This document shows, one piece after another, positions 11,641 to 22,850 of a stretch of DNA of 64,000 nt. Position 1 is the first letter of the stretch; each line of letters starts with the position of its first letter. The notes beneath the pieces were generated by a model. It did no database searches, was not told the origin of the DNA, and saw only the letters and a program-made list of their open reading frames with translations. The position numbers and the translations under genes are program-made. This stretch comes from Plantago major. Lineage: Eukaryota; Streptophyta; Magnoliopsida; Lamiales; Plantaginaceae. The stretch covers positions 55,366,580-55,430,579 of the forward strand of contig CM048840.1 of assembly GCA_026545765.1 (NCBI GenBank), read 5' to 3'.

Positions 11641-13413
11641 TTCTTCGGTAGGAATCCACATTTTAGTGAATTTCTTGGGAGTTTGTTTTTGTCTAACTTG
11701 ATCAGAAGGAGATGCAATAAAATCAGTAATTTTGATCTCAATCTTCCTTCTTGGGGTGTTTCTAGGTGTTCCCTTTGGTGCTTTCTGGACCCTGGGTTTC
11801 TGGGGTTGCTTTTCAGAAAACTTAGCCTTTCTGGCTAGGTTCCTTCTAGCTCTGGCATTCAGTTTTTCAGTGGCTTGAGATTTCTTCCACTTCTGTCTAT
11901 TGCTACGTGCAATATCAGCCTTGCGCCATTGTTCTTGTCCTTCCTTATATTGTTGCAGAAGGACCTTTCGAATAGCACGATAGCCAATGCCATTTCGAAC
12001 ACCTTTGGCTTTCTGAATGCATTCTTCAGAAGCCTTACTAGTTTCTGCACCATCTTTATTTTCATAAAATGATTTTAGTAGAGAATTTTCCTATTCCAGC
12101 AATTCTTCCCTTCCTAGTAATGTAGCAATGTGGATGGTTGCATATCTGAGGGTTGTATTTCTTTTCAGAAACTTTATCCACATGTTTCTTGTGAACTTGT
12201 TGTTCTTTCAAAGGCTGGGTTGCAACTCCTTTTCCTTTGTCAACTACCCTAGCTTTCTGACCAATGCTATAGGCGGTTGAAGAATCATTCTGTTGACTTT
12301 TTACAAAGGTCAATTTTCCATCACTCTTCTTCAGAGGAGATGAATTACTTGATTGTTCATCAAGTCCAAGTCCACCTTTCTCAGAGGGATCTCTCAGATA
12401 TGATTGAACCTCAGTGAGAGTGTGACTAGCCTTTGCATAAGATTGGAAGGATAGCTCTTTCTTTCTGAGTTCTTCATTCTCAGAAAGTAGCTTCATCATT
12501 TTCTTATTAAGTTCATCCAAGGCTAGTTTGTGAGAATTTTCATTCTCAGATATCTGAGCTTTCAGAAAGGCTATTTCAGCGTTCTTGTTCTCAGATACTC
12601 AAATTAGCTCAGAAACCTCTTTTTCAAGAGTTTCTTTGCTTTCCTCTAGAATTCTGGTTTTGGATTGTGCTTCCAGAAATTCTTTCTCATAACGATCCAA
12701 TTCACTCTTGACCAACTCCAGATCCTCAATTCCATCATCACTCTCATAGTACAGAAATTGTGAATTGTTAGTTACCTCATCAGCCATAAGACATATTTCA
12801 ATGTTGGAGATGTCTGGACCAACAATCTCAGCAACTCCACACATTTCATTCTTCTTAAGGCCGAAGTCGATTACATCGTGGGTGATTCCACACAATTCTG
12901 GTGATGGTAGGTTTGAGTCATCTGAATCTCCATCTTCAGAATCTGTCTCAATGTCTAGAGCATCAAGTTGAATTTGAATCTTCTTCCTTTCTTCAGTCAG
13001 TAAGGCCCTTTGATTTCTCTTGAAATTTCTTCTGTCCTTCTTGTCACCTGTCTTGAGCTTGTTTAAAGCAGGACAATCTCTCTTGAAGTGACCAGGCTTT
13101 TGACAATAGAAGCAGATATCATTTCCTATTTCTGCAGCTTCAGTACTAACACCTTTCTGAATGGGGGTGTTCAGAGAGTTGTTCATTTGTATGTTCTTGT
13201 ACTGATGATAGTTTGGGCCAAGATGCTTTTTTAGCTTTTCTTTAGCTTTTCTTCTCTCAATCTCTTGACTCACAAATTTCTTCATGTGTCTTACTGCAAG
13301 AGATATAGATGACATAGATCATCTCGTCACTAATGGCCTCCAGATGGAGCATCATGTTGTTCTTCCATTTCTCGTAGTTTTGTGGCTTCAGAACGGGTGC
13401 ATCACTCAGACAT
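11641..13413 (-). pseudogene. E1 gag with CCHC zinc knuckle and internal deletion
   Basis: The start region is recognisable by NYEKWKNNMMLHLEAISDEM (about 13325-13390), matching the E3 gag start (50478). The ATG at 13411-13413 is followed by a small deletion that shifts the frame. After EM the sequence jumps to a segment before EIERRKAKEKLKKHLG, while E3 has roughly 700 bp more here, so most of the capsid-like region is missing. The zinc knuckle CFYCQKPGHFKRDC is at 13073-13114. A Glu-rich coiled coil follows (about 12600-12760 and 12420-12520), then a Lys/Arg-rich tail to about 11700. There is a stop at 12599. Gag would form the virus-like particle and bind RNA, but this copy cannot. Confidence 0.88.
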
Positions 13414-13516
13414 ACCTGCACACTTAACACACAAATTATATAGTCCTTAGAAAGGGACAAAGTTCCTTTACCTATCTGGGGATCTAGGTTCAGTGCAGAA
13501 GGCTTGTGAACCTCCT

Positions 13517-13527
13517 GCTCTGATACC
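13517..13527 (-). promoter_or_regulatory. E1 primer binding site
   Basis: The minus strand GGTATCAGAGC, three bases inside the 5' LTR end, is complementary to the 3' end of plant initiator Met-tRNA. E3 has the longer form TGGTATCAGAGC at 50583-50594. The leader to gag covers 13414-13516. Confidence 0.9.
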
Positions 13528-13530
13528 CTT

Positions 13531-14959
13531 TGTTGGTCCAGATAACGGCAAAGTAAAAGACTAAGGGGGGGGGGGTGAATAGTCTTTTAAAACTTTTGTC
13601 GATAAACACAGTTTCTCAGAAATCTGGGGGTTTCTGATAATTAAATTCAGAGCGCGAAAGACTTTAAGATAGGTAAGTGCAGAAACAATAAGTATGTGTG
13701 TGTGCTTTGCTGAAATGTAAATACAGAAAGGTAAATGACACAACAAATAAAGTGGTATCTGGAGGTGGCGTAATCCTCCAACTAATCCACTTCGGTCTTT
13801 CTGAGACCTAGAATTCACTAGAACAGATAATTGAGTTCACCTTACAATAATCCTATTCTAAGATTCCTAAACAAATGGTTCCCAACCAAATGTTTCCCCT
13901 GAGTTATTCCCCAGCTCCTAGAGCTAAGTACTTCCTCTACTCAGATAACCTTGGAGTTATTCCTTGATTTCCCAAATCAAGTACTTCCTCTACTCCACGC
14001 CTTGATGGTGTTGGTTATAAGGTTTGTCAGAGAGGCTTCTCGTATAACTTTTCAGTTATGTTTTCAGAGAGCCTAATAGAACAAGACTACTTAATACACT
14101 TGTTCAGTGGATGGCAGTCTGCTCTTTACTGACCCAAGTAATTGATATCCGTTCTGGAGAATGAGCTTCAGAAAGGGTATCTGATAGTTCAACTCTTTTA
14201 TGAATAACAATCTCTAGTTAAGGTTCAGGACAACTTAGAACTACTAGTGATTCTTCGAGCAATAGAAAGCTTTCAGAAACGGTAGTAGAGTGCTTGAGAG
14301 AATACTTTGCTTGATGGTAAGATTGCAAGATAGAGCGTTCTAAGCTTTGTGTTTCTCAGCATCTAAGTGTGTGATATATATAGATGAATTTGAGAGTTGT
14401 TGGAATGATATCCGTTAGACACAATTCAAATTCAGTCCATACTTATCTTGAAATGAGTACTCAGAAGTCCTTGTCTCATGTCTTAGAGAGGACTATGCTT
14501 CAGCAGCTTTTCTGCCGATGCAATTAATGCACTTGTATTATTTCTTGTCCTGTAGTCTTCAACGGATACATGAGCCTTTCTGATGGCTTGCATGCTCCAT
14601 ACTCATGATGTCATGTGTCCAGAATCATATTTCAAAAGCAGGTAAATACACTTGAGAAAGTATTAAGGACATAGTCTTTCTTGAGTTAGACTAAACCTTG
14701 ATATCTTCATAAATCTTGTGCAATCTTCAGTCTTCTAATCTTCAGAAAAGCTCCATTGCTAGGATTGATCTTCATGGTCTTCTGGAAATAAAAATTACAC
14801 TCAGAGACCTATAATCCTAATACAAGATTTACTAGACTAATCATACTCGGTGATTTCCTCTTTTACAATGTTCAAGTGAACCAAGAGTACTTAATCACCT
14901 TTCTGGCTAAGATAAGAACATGTGATGAGTGATCAAAATACTAACAGATATTCCTAACA
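13531..14959 (-). repeat. E1 5' LTR
   Basis: 1,429 bp partner of 550-1977 with the same TG...CA ends. A TATATATA box on the minus strand at about 14375-14382 is the likely LTR promoter. The most visible difference from the 3' LTR is a short scrambled stretch near 14488-14515. Confidence 0.95.
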
Positions 14960-14964
14960 AAGGG
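14960..14964. repeat. Target site duplication of E1, right copy (AAGGG)
   Basis: It directly follows the CA end of the E1 5' LTR and matches 545-549. After it the E2 accessory gene resumes in frame (TCACAAGTTCCAGAG). Confidence 0.93.
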
Positions 14965-17900
14965 TCACAAGTTCCAGAGACCAATCAGCCTGACACTGCT
15001 GAGGTAGCTGAATAGTTTAACTCTCCACTTGTGAAATTTTATGTTTATAAATCTTGTTACGTATAAAAATTTCTTTGTTACAGGCTGAATTAGAAACAAA
15101 AGAACAAGAGGAAGCTACAAAGCTTGCCTCAGAAACTGAGAAGGAGGCTCCCATAGCCTCACCACTTAAGGAACCTGAGACTGTATCATAGGTGGAAAAT
15201 AGTTTCTTAAGACATGACTTTTCAGATATCTTGTATACACACTTGACTATCTCTTTGTTTCTAATAGGCTCCAACTTAGAAGAAAAATGATGAGGCTGAG
15301 AAGCCTAACTCATCAGAGAATCAACCAGAGACTCACAAAGTCTCTAAGGAACAAGTATCTGAGCCTTCTATTGAGAAGGTATATATCTCAGATATCTATA
15401 TTCTTCACAATAATACTCAGATCATTTTTCTAAATACTTAACACTTTCTACTCATAGGCTCAAACAGAAGTAGAAGTTGCTGGGGAATTGCCCACTCAAT
15501 CCCCTCAACCAATGGAAATTGATGAGGCCACCAAACCTTCATCACCAGAAAGAATACCAGAAACTGTACAAGTTTCTGAGAGACAAGTATCTGAGCCTCC
15601 TACTGTGAAGGTAATGGACATCTCAGATATCAAATTGTCTAAGTGTTTCTCTCCTGATAAATTTCTAAGTGTTATGATGTTTTTAATCTCATGTTCAAAA
15701 AGAAAGAGAGGATGCTGAGGATCAGACTTCCAAGTCTCCTCCTCACACCAAGATATCTGAGGCACCAGGAACCTCAATAGTTCAACCTTCTGAGCCTGTT
15801 ACTGTTGCACTGGTAACACAGATACTTGACTAATCTAAAACCCAGATATCTACTAAAAGTTTTGATACTAACTCGAAACTATCTCTTTCAGGCTCAAGCT
15901 AGTGCCTTAGTGGTCCCTGAAAATTTGAACAAGGATCTACTTCCATTCTTCAAGGCTCATACTCTGCCAAAACATCTAAAGTGTTTCAAGAAATGGCAGA
16001 AACTCAGATGCTCTGATCTGATTGAAATCACAAGGGTCACTGATCACCCTACCAAAAGAGCAAGACAATTTGACTTGGAGAGTTATGTGCATGCAATGTT
16101 TCCAACTGAGCAATATGCATTTCCCACGTTGATGAATACGAACTTCATAAAGGAAGTAGCACACAAGCTCATTGAAACCTTTAAAAGGCAGATGGTCAGA
16201 CCAGAATGCAGATGGCATTCAAGCCTACTTTGCCCCAGACTCTACAGTTCATACCCTCCGAGCAAGAGGAAGTTAATGGGCGAATGGTCATTATTCCAGA
16301 AGTGATCAATCTGGTCTATGAAGATGAAGAAGAGAAGGAGACTGATGAGAATGACTATGAAGAACCTCCTTCTGATCATCAAAAGGATGAGGATGATAAA
16401 AAGGATGATGATGATGCCCTTGCACCAGGGACATGAGGGATTGCACAAGGTAATAATACCTCAATTGCTGAAAAGCACACTGAGAGGACATCACAAAAAT
16501 CCCCTCCTCCATCTCCTCAGAACTCTACCCATCCATCTCCCCAACAAAAAGACTCTACTAAACAAGTAGTTGAGCACTCTGAGGACAACACTCAGAAAAT
16601 ATTGGATGCACAAGCCAGAGTTGCTCAACTCAAACAACTGTTAGAGGAAGAACAACAACTAAATCTTCAACTGGAAGAAAAGATAGCTGAATCTAAAGCA
16701 AAGCTCGAAAAGATTGAAGATCAAACAATCAAGGAAATGGAAGCTTTTGCTGAAATGAAAGAACTCCAGCTTGCTGCTCAGGCAATTGCTGAGGAATTAG
16801 ATACTGAGCAAGTATCTGAAGACAAGCATGATGCTAAGGCTGCATTACCAAAAGATATACCATCCTCCTCACTGAAAGGAAAGAAGCCCATCTCTGAGAT
16901 GGTTGCTGGACTAGAGAACATTGATGAAAATGTCCAAGAGGATGAGATCACTGGGCTGATGACTCATTTGAAAAGGAAGCTAATTGCTCCTGAAATCTTC
17001 AGCAAGCTGCCAAATGTCAACTCCAATGAATACTTTAACAGATATCAAGTACTGGCTAAATTGAAAATGAGTTGTCTTCTCAAGATAAAGCCGCCATTGC
17101 ATCAGTCCCTGCAGAAATGAAGACACTCACTGAGCTCATCACTCAGAGAACAACCAGTCTGGTCATTGCTCAGAAAGACCTAGGCATGGTTAGGGATGAT
17201 GACCAAAACTTGGCTGCAAAAGCCTTTGAAGAGGCTAGCTATGTTGCTGGAAAAGCAGATGTTATTCAAGGCCCATTAGCATAGCTCACTGTAAGGAAAC
17301 AGGTCTTATCAAACAAAATCAGGAGCTCAAGGCCAATCTGGAAAAGTTGGTTGCTGCTTACAACTATCTGCCAGGCAACTTTGACTCCCTTTCAGAATCT
17401 TTTTTGATTCTTAGTCAGTCAACAATGACTAAGGGGGAAGGATTTCAAGGTGCTCAGAGAGGAAGAGGAAGAGGAAACAAAAGAAAAATTGAACAACCAC
17501 AACAACCACCTCTCAAAATAAATGAGCCCTCCTCCAGTCAGACTGCTCTACAGATAGTGGCCACCAGTCAGCAACTTCCTGAAAAAGGAATGACAACAAG
17601 TCAATCCAGGGTGGTTCTTCAAATAATCCCCCAAGGGAGAATTCAAGACAAAGGAGGAATAGATTGAGAACTGAAAGAAGAAAATGTCAACTTCCACTCA
17701 GGCCAAAAGAAGCCAGAATTGAGTACGTGAAGACCAACAATGACTTCTCTGTCTACATATGCATGAATCAGAAGAATGGCTACTGAATTCTGGAACTCAA
17801 GCACTTACTAGTAAATGAAAAATTTCCAGAACCAATCCATAAACAGCTCATGGAATGGAGAAAAGACAAGCCAGTCTTTATGGAAAGCCTGGTTGGATTT

Positions 17901-18285
17901 TGAAGTAATCAAAAGAATAGAAGCCATGAAAAAGGACCTCTCTGATGGTTGTCCTTATGGAAAGCCAGATGATGTGCACAGAATTCCTAACATCACTGGA
18001 ACAGGCACAAGAGCAAGACTTGTTGTGGAACCCTATGAGTCTTTGTACATGACTGAAGATCAATACAAGGGTGACATCAGATATCTGAAGATCATATATG
18101 AATACTTCAAGCTATCAGATATCAGAATTGAGCATGCCTGAAAATGGGAAAAGTATATGTGGGTCAAACAATTTGCCAAGGAAGTTTGTGGATTTGCCAG
18201 AAACACTGAGATGATAGTCAGGACTTTGCTCTTTGACTACTTAGATTATATCAAAAGGTTTGGGGATAGAGAATTTGCTAACTGA
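14965..18285 (+). pseudogene. E2 accessory gene, 3' part (small exons, coiled-coil and C-terminal domains)
   Basis: This continues 1-549. Exon 1 ends at 15003, then four small exons follow (15084-15191, 15268-15378, 15458-15610, 15693-15812) and a long last exon from 15892 to the TGA at 18283-18285. The last exon encodes KAHTLPKHLKCFKKWQKLR (about 15950-16010), an NGRMVIIPEVINLV segment, an Asp/Glu-rich stretch (16320-16430), a coiled coil (16602-16830), an Arg/Gly-rich basic tract (17456-17490) and the C-terminal ILELK / GKPDDVH domain (17780-18285). Stops at 15189, 15277, 16434, 17282 and 18139, and frameshifts near 16187, 17065 and 17670-17815, disable it. This copy shows the exon-intron layout most clearly. 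The function is unknown. Confidence 0.85.
15004..15891 (+). other. Exon-intron module array of the E2 accessory gene
   Basis: Introns 15004-15083 (80 nt), 15192-15267 (76), 15379-15457 (79), 15611-15692 (82) and 15813-15891 (79) separate exons of 108, 111, 153 and 120 nt. All are phase 0. The introns are T-rich near the 3' end and four have GT...AG. The fourth ends in AT instead of AG before GTTCAAAAAG; E1 keeps TCAG at that place. Exons 2 and 3 encode related peptides ending VSEPSIEK and VSEPPTVK, which suggests tandem duplication of a module. Confidence 0.87.
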
Positions 18286-18669
18286 TCCATAGATCTGCTA
18301 AGTAAAGACTTGAAGATTTTGAAGACTTGAAGACTAGTAAATCAGAATGTTTACTTGGAGCTTGGTTACTCCTGTTATTCTGATTTAACTAAGTATTTTA
18401 TTTTGTATATTGCTGATTGTGCTTTACTGTTTTATCATTGTAAAAGTTATCTGTAAACTTTTTTTGTAACATATCTGATGAACCTACTCTCAGATATCAA
18501 TCTATAAAAAGATAAGTTGTCAGCAAAGATTACACCTTGTGATTTGGTTGATGTTTACTTTCTGCACGTAATTAAAATAAATTGAAAAGATCATAAGAAA
18601 TGATTAAGTGTTAGATTGTTCCCTCTTCCAAGTTGTAGTAGGTTTTAAAGATAGTCATCGTTGACTGAT
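18286..18669 (+). other. E2 3' untranslated stretch
   Basis: An AT-rich stretch between the accessory stop codon and the polypurine tract, with no gene visible. It contains GATTTGGTTGATGTTTACTTT, which has a counterpart on the minus strand in E1 near 2100-2140. Confidence 0.6.
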
Positions 18670-18685
18670 AAAAAAGTGGGAAATT
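18670..18685 (+). promoter_or_regulatory. E2 polypurine tract
   Basis: AAAAAAGTGGGAAATT lies directly before the TGTTAGG start of the 3' LTR and matches the E1 tract at 1978-1992. Confidence 0.85.
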
Positions 18686-19151
18686 TGTTAGGAATATCTG
18701 TTTAGATTTTGATCAGCAACCTAATGACTTATCTTAGCTCAGAAAGGTGGTTAGTACTCTTGGTTCACTTGAACACTGTAAAAGAGGAAAATCACTAAGT
18801 ATGTTAGTCTAGCAAATCTTGTATAGGATGTTAGGTCTCTGAATGTAATTTTTATATCTTCGAAGAAGACCAAGGAGAAGGCATCCAGCAGGAGAGTTCA
18901 ACCATTTCTGAAGTTTTGAAGACTGCACAAGATTGCTGAAGACAAAGGTCATCAGATACCTATGTCCAGATATCTTGAATAAACAAGTGTTTTTCAATAA
19001 ACAAGTTTTGCAAAAGACATCTAAGAACACAAAGTTTCTGAACGAGGAAAAGTGCCCACATATATCTATGCTTAGATACCCTGGATAAAACTATGTTTCT
19101 GGGAAACAATGTTTCAACAGGTATCTGGAGATGAGAAGGTCTCTGGAAAGG
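18686..19151 (+). repeat. E2 3' LTR, first part
   Basis: It starts TGTTAGGAATATCTGTT and aligns with the reverse complement of the E3 5' LTR (for example TGTAATTTTTATATCTTCGAAGAAGACCAAG against 51830-51860). It is interrupted at 19151 by G1; the last bases before G1 are GGAAAGG. Confidence 0.85.
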
Positions 19152-20419
19152 TGATATGCTCAAATTAATACTTAGAAAACCAATTAGTAAGCAGTTGTTG
19201 TAAACAGGCAAAGCTAAACCACAGAGACGTTCGCTAAGAAATCAATTAAGCTACGTAGCAGTGAGAGTAAACAGATACTTGCGAGTAACAATTTGATTGA
19301 TTGTTTGGTTGTACTTCTAACTAGTTTAACTGAAGCAAAGATTATGATTAACAATGACAGAAAGATGAATACAGTAGCAAGATCCAATTACGCTAATTCG
19401 AACTAGGGAACACTCATATTTGTCACACTGTTGTTGTATAGAAAATCAATCAATTCGATTCAACCAATTTTTCTTAGAAAATATTATACTGGAGAAATCG
19501 TGAGTCGTCAATTCACGATCCTTAAACATGAACAATTTAGAGAATTTAATACGGACTTATCGAATTGAAGGTTTTAACGAAGATTTATACGAGACTAACC
19601 TATATGAGCGCTTTGAAAAACCCTAGAACGAATATGCATAATCCTCACATACTACTGTATTCAAAGGTGTTTAGCTACTCATAACTGGTGATTGCATGCG
19701 AAGATTCATGGTAATAATCATGTGAAACATAGATGATAAACTCGCATGCAATAACATACAATTTAATCAGTAAGATAAAGAACGAATTGTAAAGAACAAA
19801 GCAATGGAGAAATCAATACCAATAATCTTGATGATAAAAATCAATGAGTACTCAAGCTCCAAAGATGTCTCAATGTTAATGTGTGTATCTAGGAGCACCC
19901 CTCTAAAATAGGTTAAAAGAAGTATGAAAAGAAAAGAATCATAATTCTAATCTAATTAGGAAAACAAAACTAATTCTGCGTCTATCGCCGCGGCGGAAGG
20001 AATAGCTTGCCACTGCGAGCCTTCTTAATCGATTTATATATCCGATTTAAAATCTACATGGCGAAATACATATCGCAATATATATAACCTATCAGATAAT
20101 CTACGCCATGGCTTCAATCTTCAAAGCAATGCTCCACTGCAAAATCTCGCCATACGGATCGATTTCCTCGCATGGCGAACCTTCTCTCAATTCCCAGTTG
20201 CAAACTCGTAAAATCTCACCGCGGCGGACTGAATTCCTCGCCGCGGCGAGCCATGCTAAATAGCTTGTTCTCATTCGGCTCAAAAGACATAGATTTCTAC
20301 AAAATATAAACAAAACACCAAAGCGTAAAAACGAACTAAAAAGACTACAAAACTAAAGACAAAGACTCACAAAGACCGCTAAAAAGGACCAAATGAGACG
20401 TTATAATATGGTCTTATCA
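19152..20419 (-). repeat. G1 3' LTR
   Basis: 1,268 bp. On the minus strand it runs from TGATAAGACCATATT (20419) to GAGCATATCA (19152). It aligns with 26072-27144. It carries a GC-rich palindrome cluster (about 19985-20255) including CTCGCCGCGGCGAG at 20237-20250, and the 16-mer GTGTTTAGCTACTCAT at 19667-19682 shared with the NA LTRs. Confidence 0.92.
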
Positions 20420-21604
20420 AAATCCCGAAACCGAAACTTTGCTCGTCCCCGAGCAAACAAACAAATTAAAGACAACTAGACTCAGACTACGACATATAAT
20501 TACACACAGACGAGTCAATCTTCCAAGTGACCGAACTCTACCATTGTAAATGTTAAATTCACAAGATGCAAAAGGTTTGCACTCAACTGGCATTGACAGA
20601 AATAGTGCACAAAAAATCCTGGAAGAGAGTTTTTCAAATAAATAACACTTAAGTCTAACTTCCAATCCCTCGCAAGGAAATCCTACACTATTCTCTCTCA
20701 CACTCTGGAAGTGTATAGTGGTTTAAACACTCAAGAACAATAAGAGAAAAAGAAGGTGACTCTCGTCACAAAGGTGCCTTAAATACCTCATGCAATGTAC
20801 TCAATTAGTTAAGTCAGAAGGGACTTTTTCCTTGCGTAAAGCAGCTTTCCAAGACATACAACCAACTTCCATAAACCAAATATTTGCATCAAATGAATTA
20901 AATTCTAATCAATTTGGCCACTATGGACTCTTTTAGTCTCACTTTTTTGGTAGTGTCTGTTTTACCGAAGTCCGCACTTTTGTGCGTGTTAGTTTAGTGT
21001 ACGTGCCATCAACCCTCATGGACATATGGCTTTTTAGGACCACGCCGGTATATAGGTAGTATCTGAAACACGCCTAATATGACTACGGTGGTGACAAGCA
21101 CCACAGATACACTCCGAGACGAATCAACTAATCAGGGGAAGTAATACATATTACAAAAAATGAATAATAAACATGTCAACACAGTAGAATTCTTCTCCCC
21201 AAACCGGTTCTTCGCAATGTACTCGCTTTTGATAAAATGAAACATGAAGAGCATGGCGTTCGTCATACTTAACTTAACTGAGTACACATGAGAATGAAAA
21301 GGAGCAAACAAGAGGGTTTGCACTTCCCGCAAGGATCACACAAGCGCCGGTACAATATTTTTTCATTGGCTTAAAGTTTCTCACCGGCTTTTTGGACTAA
21401 AGAGTTAAACAAACTTGCTATTTACAGGAAAAACAAACTTATGAGATTTAACAATCACAATAGAAGTTTTCGTAACTTGGAAGAATGACTCAGAAAATAG
21501 AGAAAATGCAGACAAGACACTAGAGAGCACATTCCCCCTCCCCAAACCTAAACTCAAGCATGTCCTCAAGCGCAGAGTAAAGAAGAAAAAGAATGGGGTC
21601 AACA
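20420..21604 (-). other. G1 3' untranslated region with a second polypurine tract
   Basis: About 1.2 kb with no supported gene between the integrase end and the 3' LTR. The sequence next to the LTR is only weakly purine-rich on the minus strand. A stronger tract, GGGAGGGGGAA, lies about 1.1 kb inside at 21533-21543. The same layout (LTR, then a CCCCAAACC motif) occurs in NA at 37606 and 42270. An Athila env-like gene would be expected near here but is not visible. Confidence 0.55.
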
Positions 21605-22850
21605 GTGACTTGCCTGTGATGTACAGTTTAGAGTCATGTACTGGACTCGGAGAGTTCGACCGCTTCTTCCAGTCACTCAATGTACCTGTGAAAGTATGGT
21701 TTAACTCGCTGCCCATTGACCTTGAAGGTGGAACCGTCAGCGGAATTCAAGAGTTCGACAGCACCATGTGGTGCCACATGAATTATCGTGTACAGTCCAT
21801 CCCAACGCGAACGCAACTTTCCTGGAACAGTTTAAGATGAGAGTTAAAAACCAAAACTTTCATACCTGGGTGCAAGTCCTTGCAGATTATCCCCTTGTCA
21901 TGATACTCTTTTGTCTTCTACTTGTAAATCTTTGCATTCTCAAAGGCAAGGTGGCGGAGTTCTTCCAGCTTGGAGATTTGCAGCAATCGTTCCTGCCCAG
22001 CTGCCTGCATATCGAGATTGAGTTCCTTGGTGGCCCATGCCGCTTTGTGCTCCAACTCCACGGGAAGATGACAAGCATTGCCATAAACCAACCGGTAGGG
22101 GGTTGTACCAATAACAGTCTTGTAACAGGTTCTGTAAGCCCACAGTGCATCATCTAGCTTGGTTGACCAATCCTTACGATTTGTTTTTACGACCCTCGTG
22201 AGAATGCTCTTGATTTGCCTATTGCTGACTTCCACTTGACCAGAAGTTTATGGGTGGTATACAGTTGCGATACGGTGTTGCACTCCATACTTAACAAGAA
22301 GGTTCACAAATGAACGGTTAATAAAATGAGATCCGCCATCGCTAATGATTGCTCTGGGTGTACCAAACCTGCTGAAAATATTCTTGGACAAGAAAGAGAG
22401 CACAACTTTGGAATCGTTAGTTTTGGTGGCCATAGCCTCCACCCACTTTGTCACATAGTCTACCGCAACAAGAATATATTCATTACCATTACTTTTGGAA
22501 AGGGTCCCATAAAATCATTACCCCACACATCAAAGGGTTGTACCACAAGATTGCTGGTCAAAGGCATCTCATTACGCTTGCTAATGTTACCACTACGTTG
22601 ACATGCATCACAACTAGCACAAAACTTATGAGCAACTTTAAACAGAGAGGGCCAAAAGAAACCTGATTGAAGAACCTTCAGGGCGGTTTTCATCCCGCTG
22701 TAGTGCCCTCCACACTGCATGGTATGACAAAAGGTGAGAACACTGCCTACTTCACTTTCTGGAATGCAGCGCCGTAGGATGCCATCAGCTCCGTCTTTGA
22801 AAAGGTGGGGGTCATCCCAAAAGTAGCCATTGGTTTGGCGCGCAAAGTTC
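21605..22850 (-). pseudogene. G1 integrase (Ty3/gypsy)
   Basis: The zinc-binding H2C2 part ([16 protein letters not shown] ... CASCDACQR) is at about 22600-22740. The catalytic core follows with WGNDFMGPF (about 22530), [10 protein letters not shown] (about 22450), [12 protein letters not shown] (about 22340) and the C-terminal [21 protein letters not shown] segment (about 22060-22150). The domain ends in VNGQRVKPY-type sequence near 21680. Frameshifts or stops occur near 22457, 22245 and 21900. No chromodomain is seen, which agrees with Athila rather than the chromovirus clades. Confidence 0.9.

Larger units (their letters stand above)
550..14959 (-). mobile_element. E1: full-length SIRE/Maximus-type Ty1/copia retrotransposon
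   Basis: A 14.4 kb element on the minus strand. In element order it has the 5' LTR (13531-14959), a PBS matching initiator Met-tRNA, gag, protease, integrase, RT-RNase H, a long accessory gene, a polypurine tract and the 3' LTR (550-1977). The integrase-before-RT order defines Ty1/copia. Great length plus a large gene downstream of RNase H points to the SIRE/Maximus lineage. AAGGG duplications flank it. The two LTRs are nearly identical, with scattered differences of a few percent by eye, so the insertion is fairly recent. All coding parts carry stops or frameshifts, gag has an internal deletion and one integrase catalytic Asp is replaced, so it cannot be autonomous. Confidence 0.93.

Noticed and set aside
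1..18285. In-frame stops as a record of CHG-methylation decay (CAG to TAG)
   Set aside because: Some stops fit (15189, and 436 against CAG in E1), but others replace GAG (15277, 424) or TGG (18139). The pattern is mixed and the sample too small.
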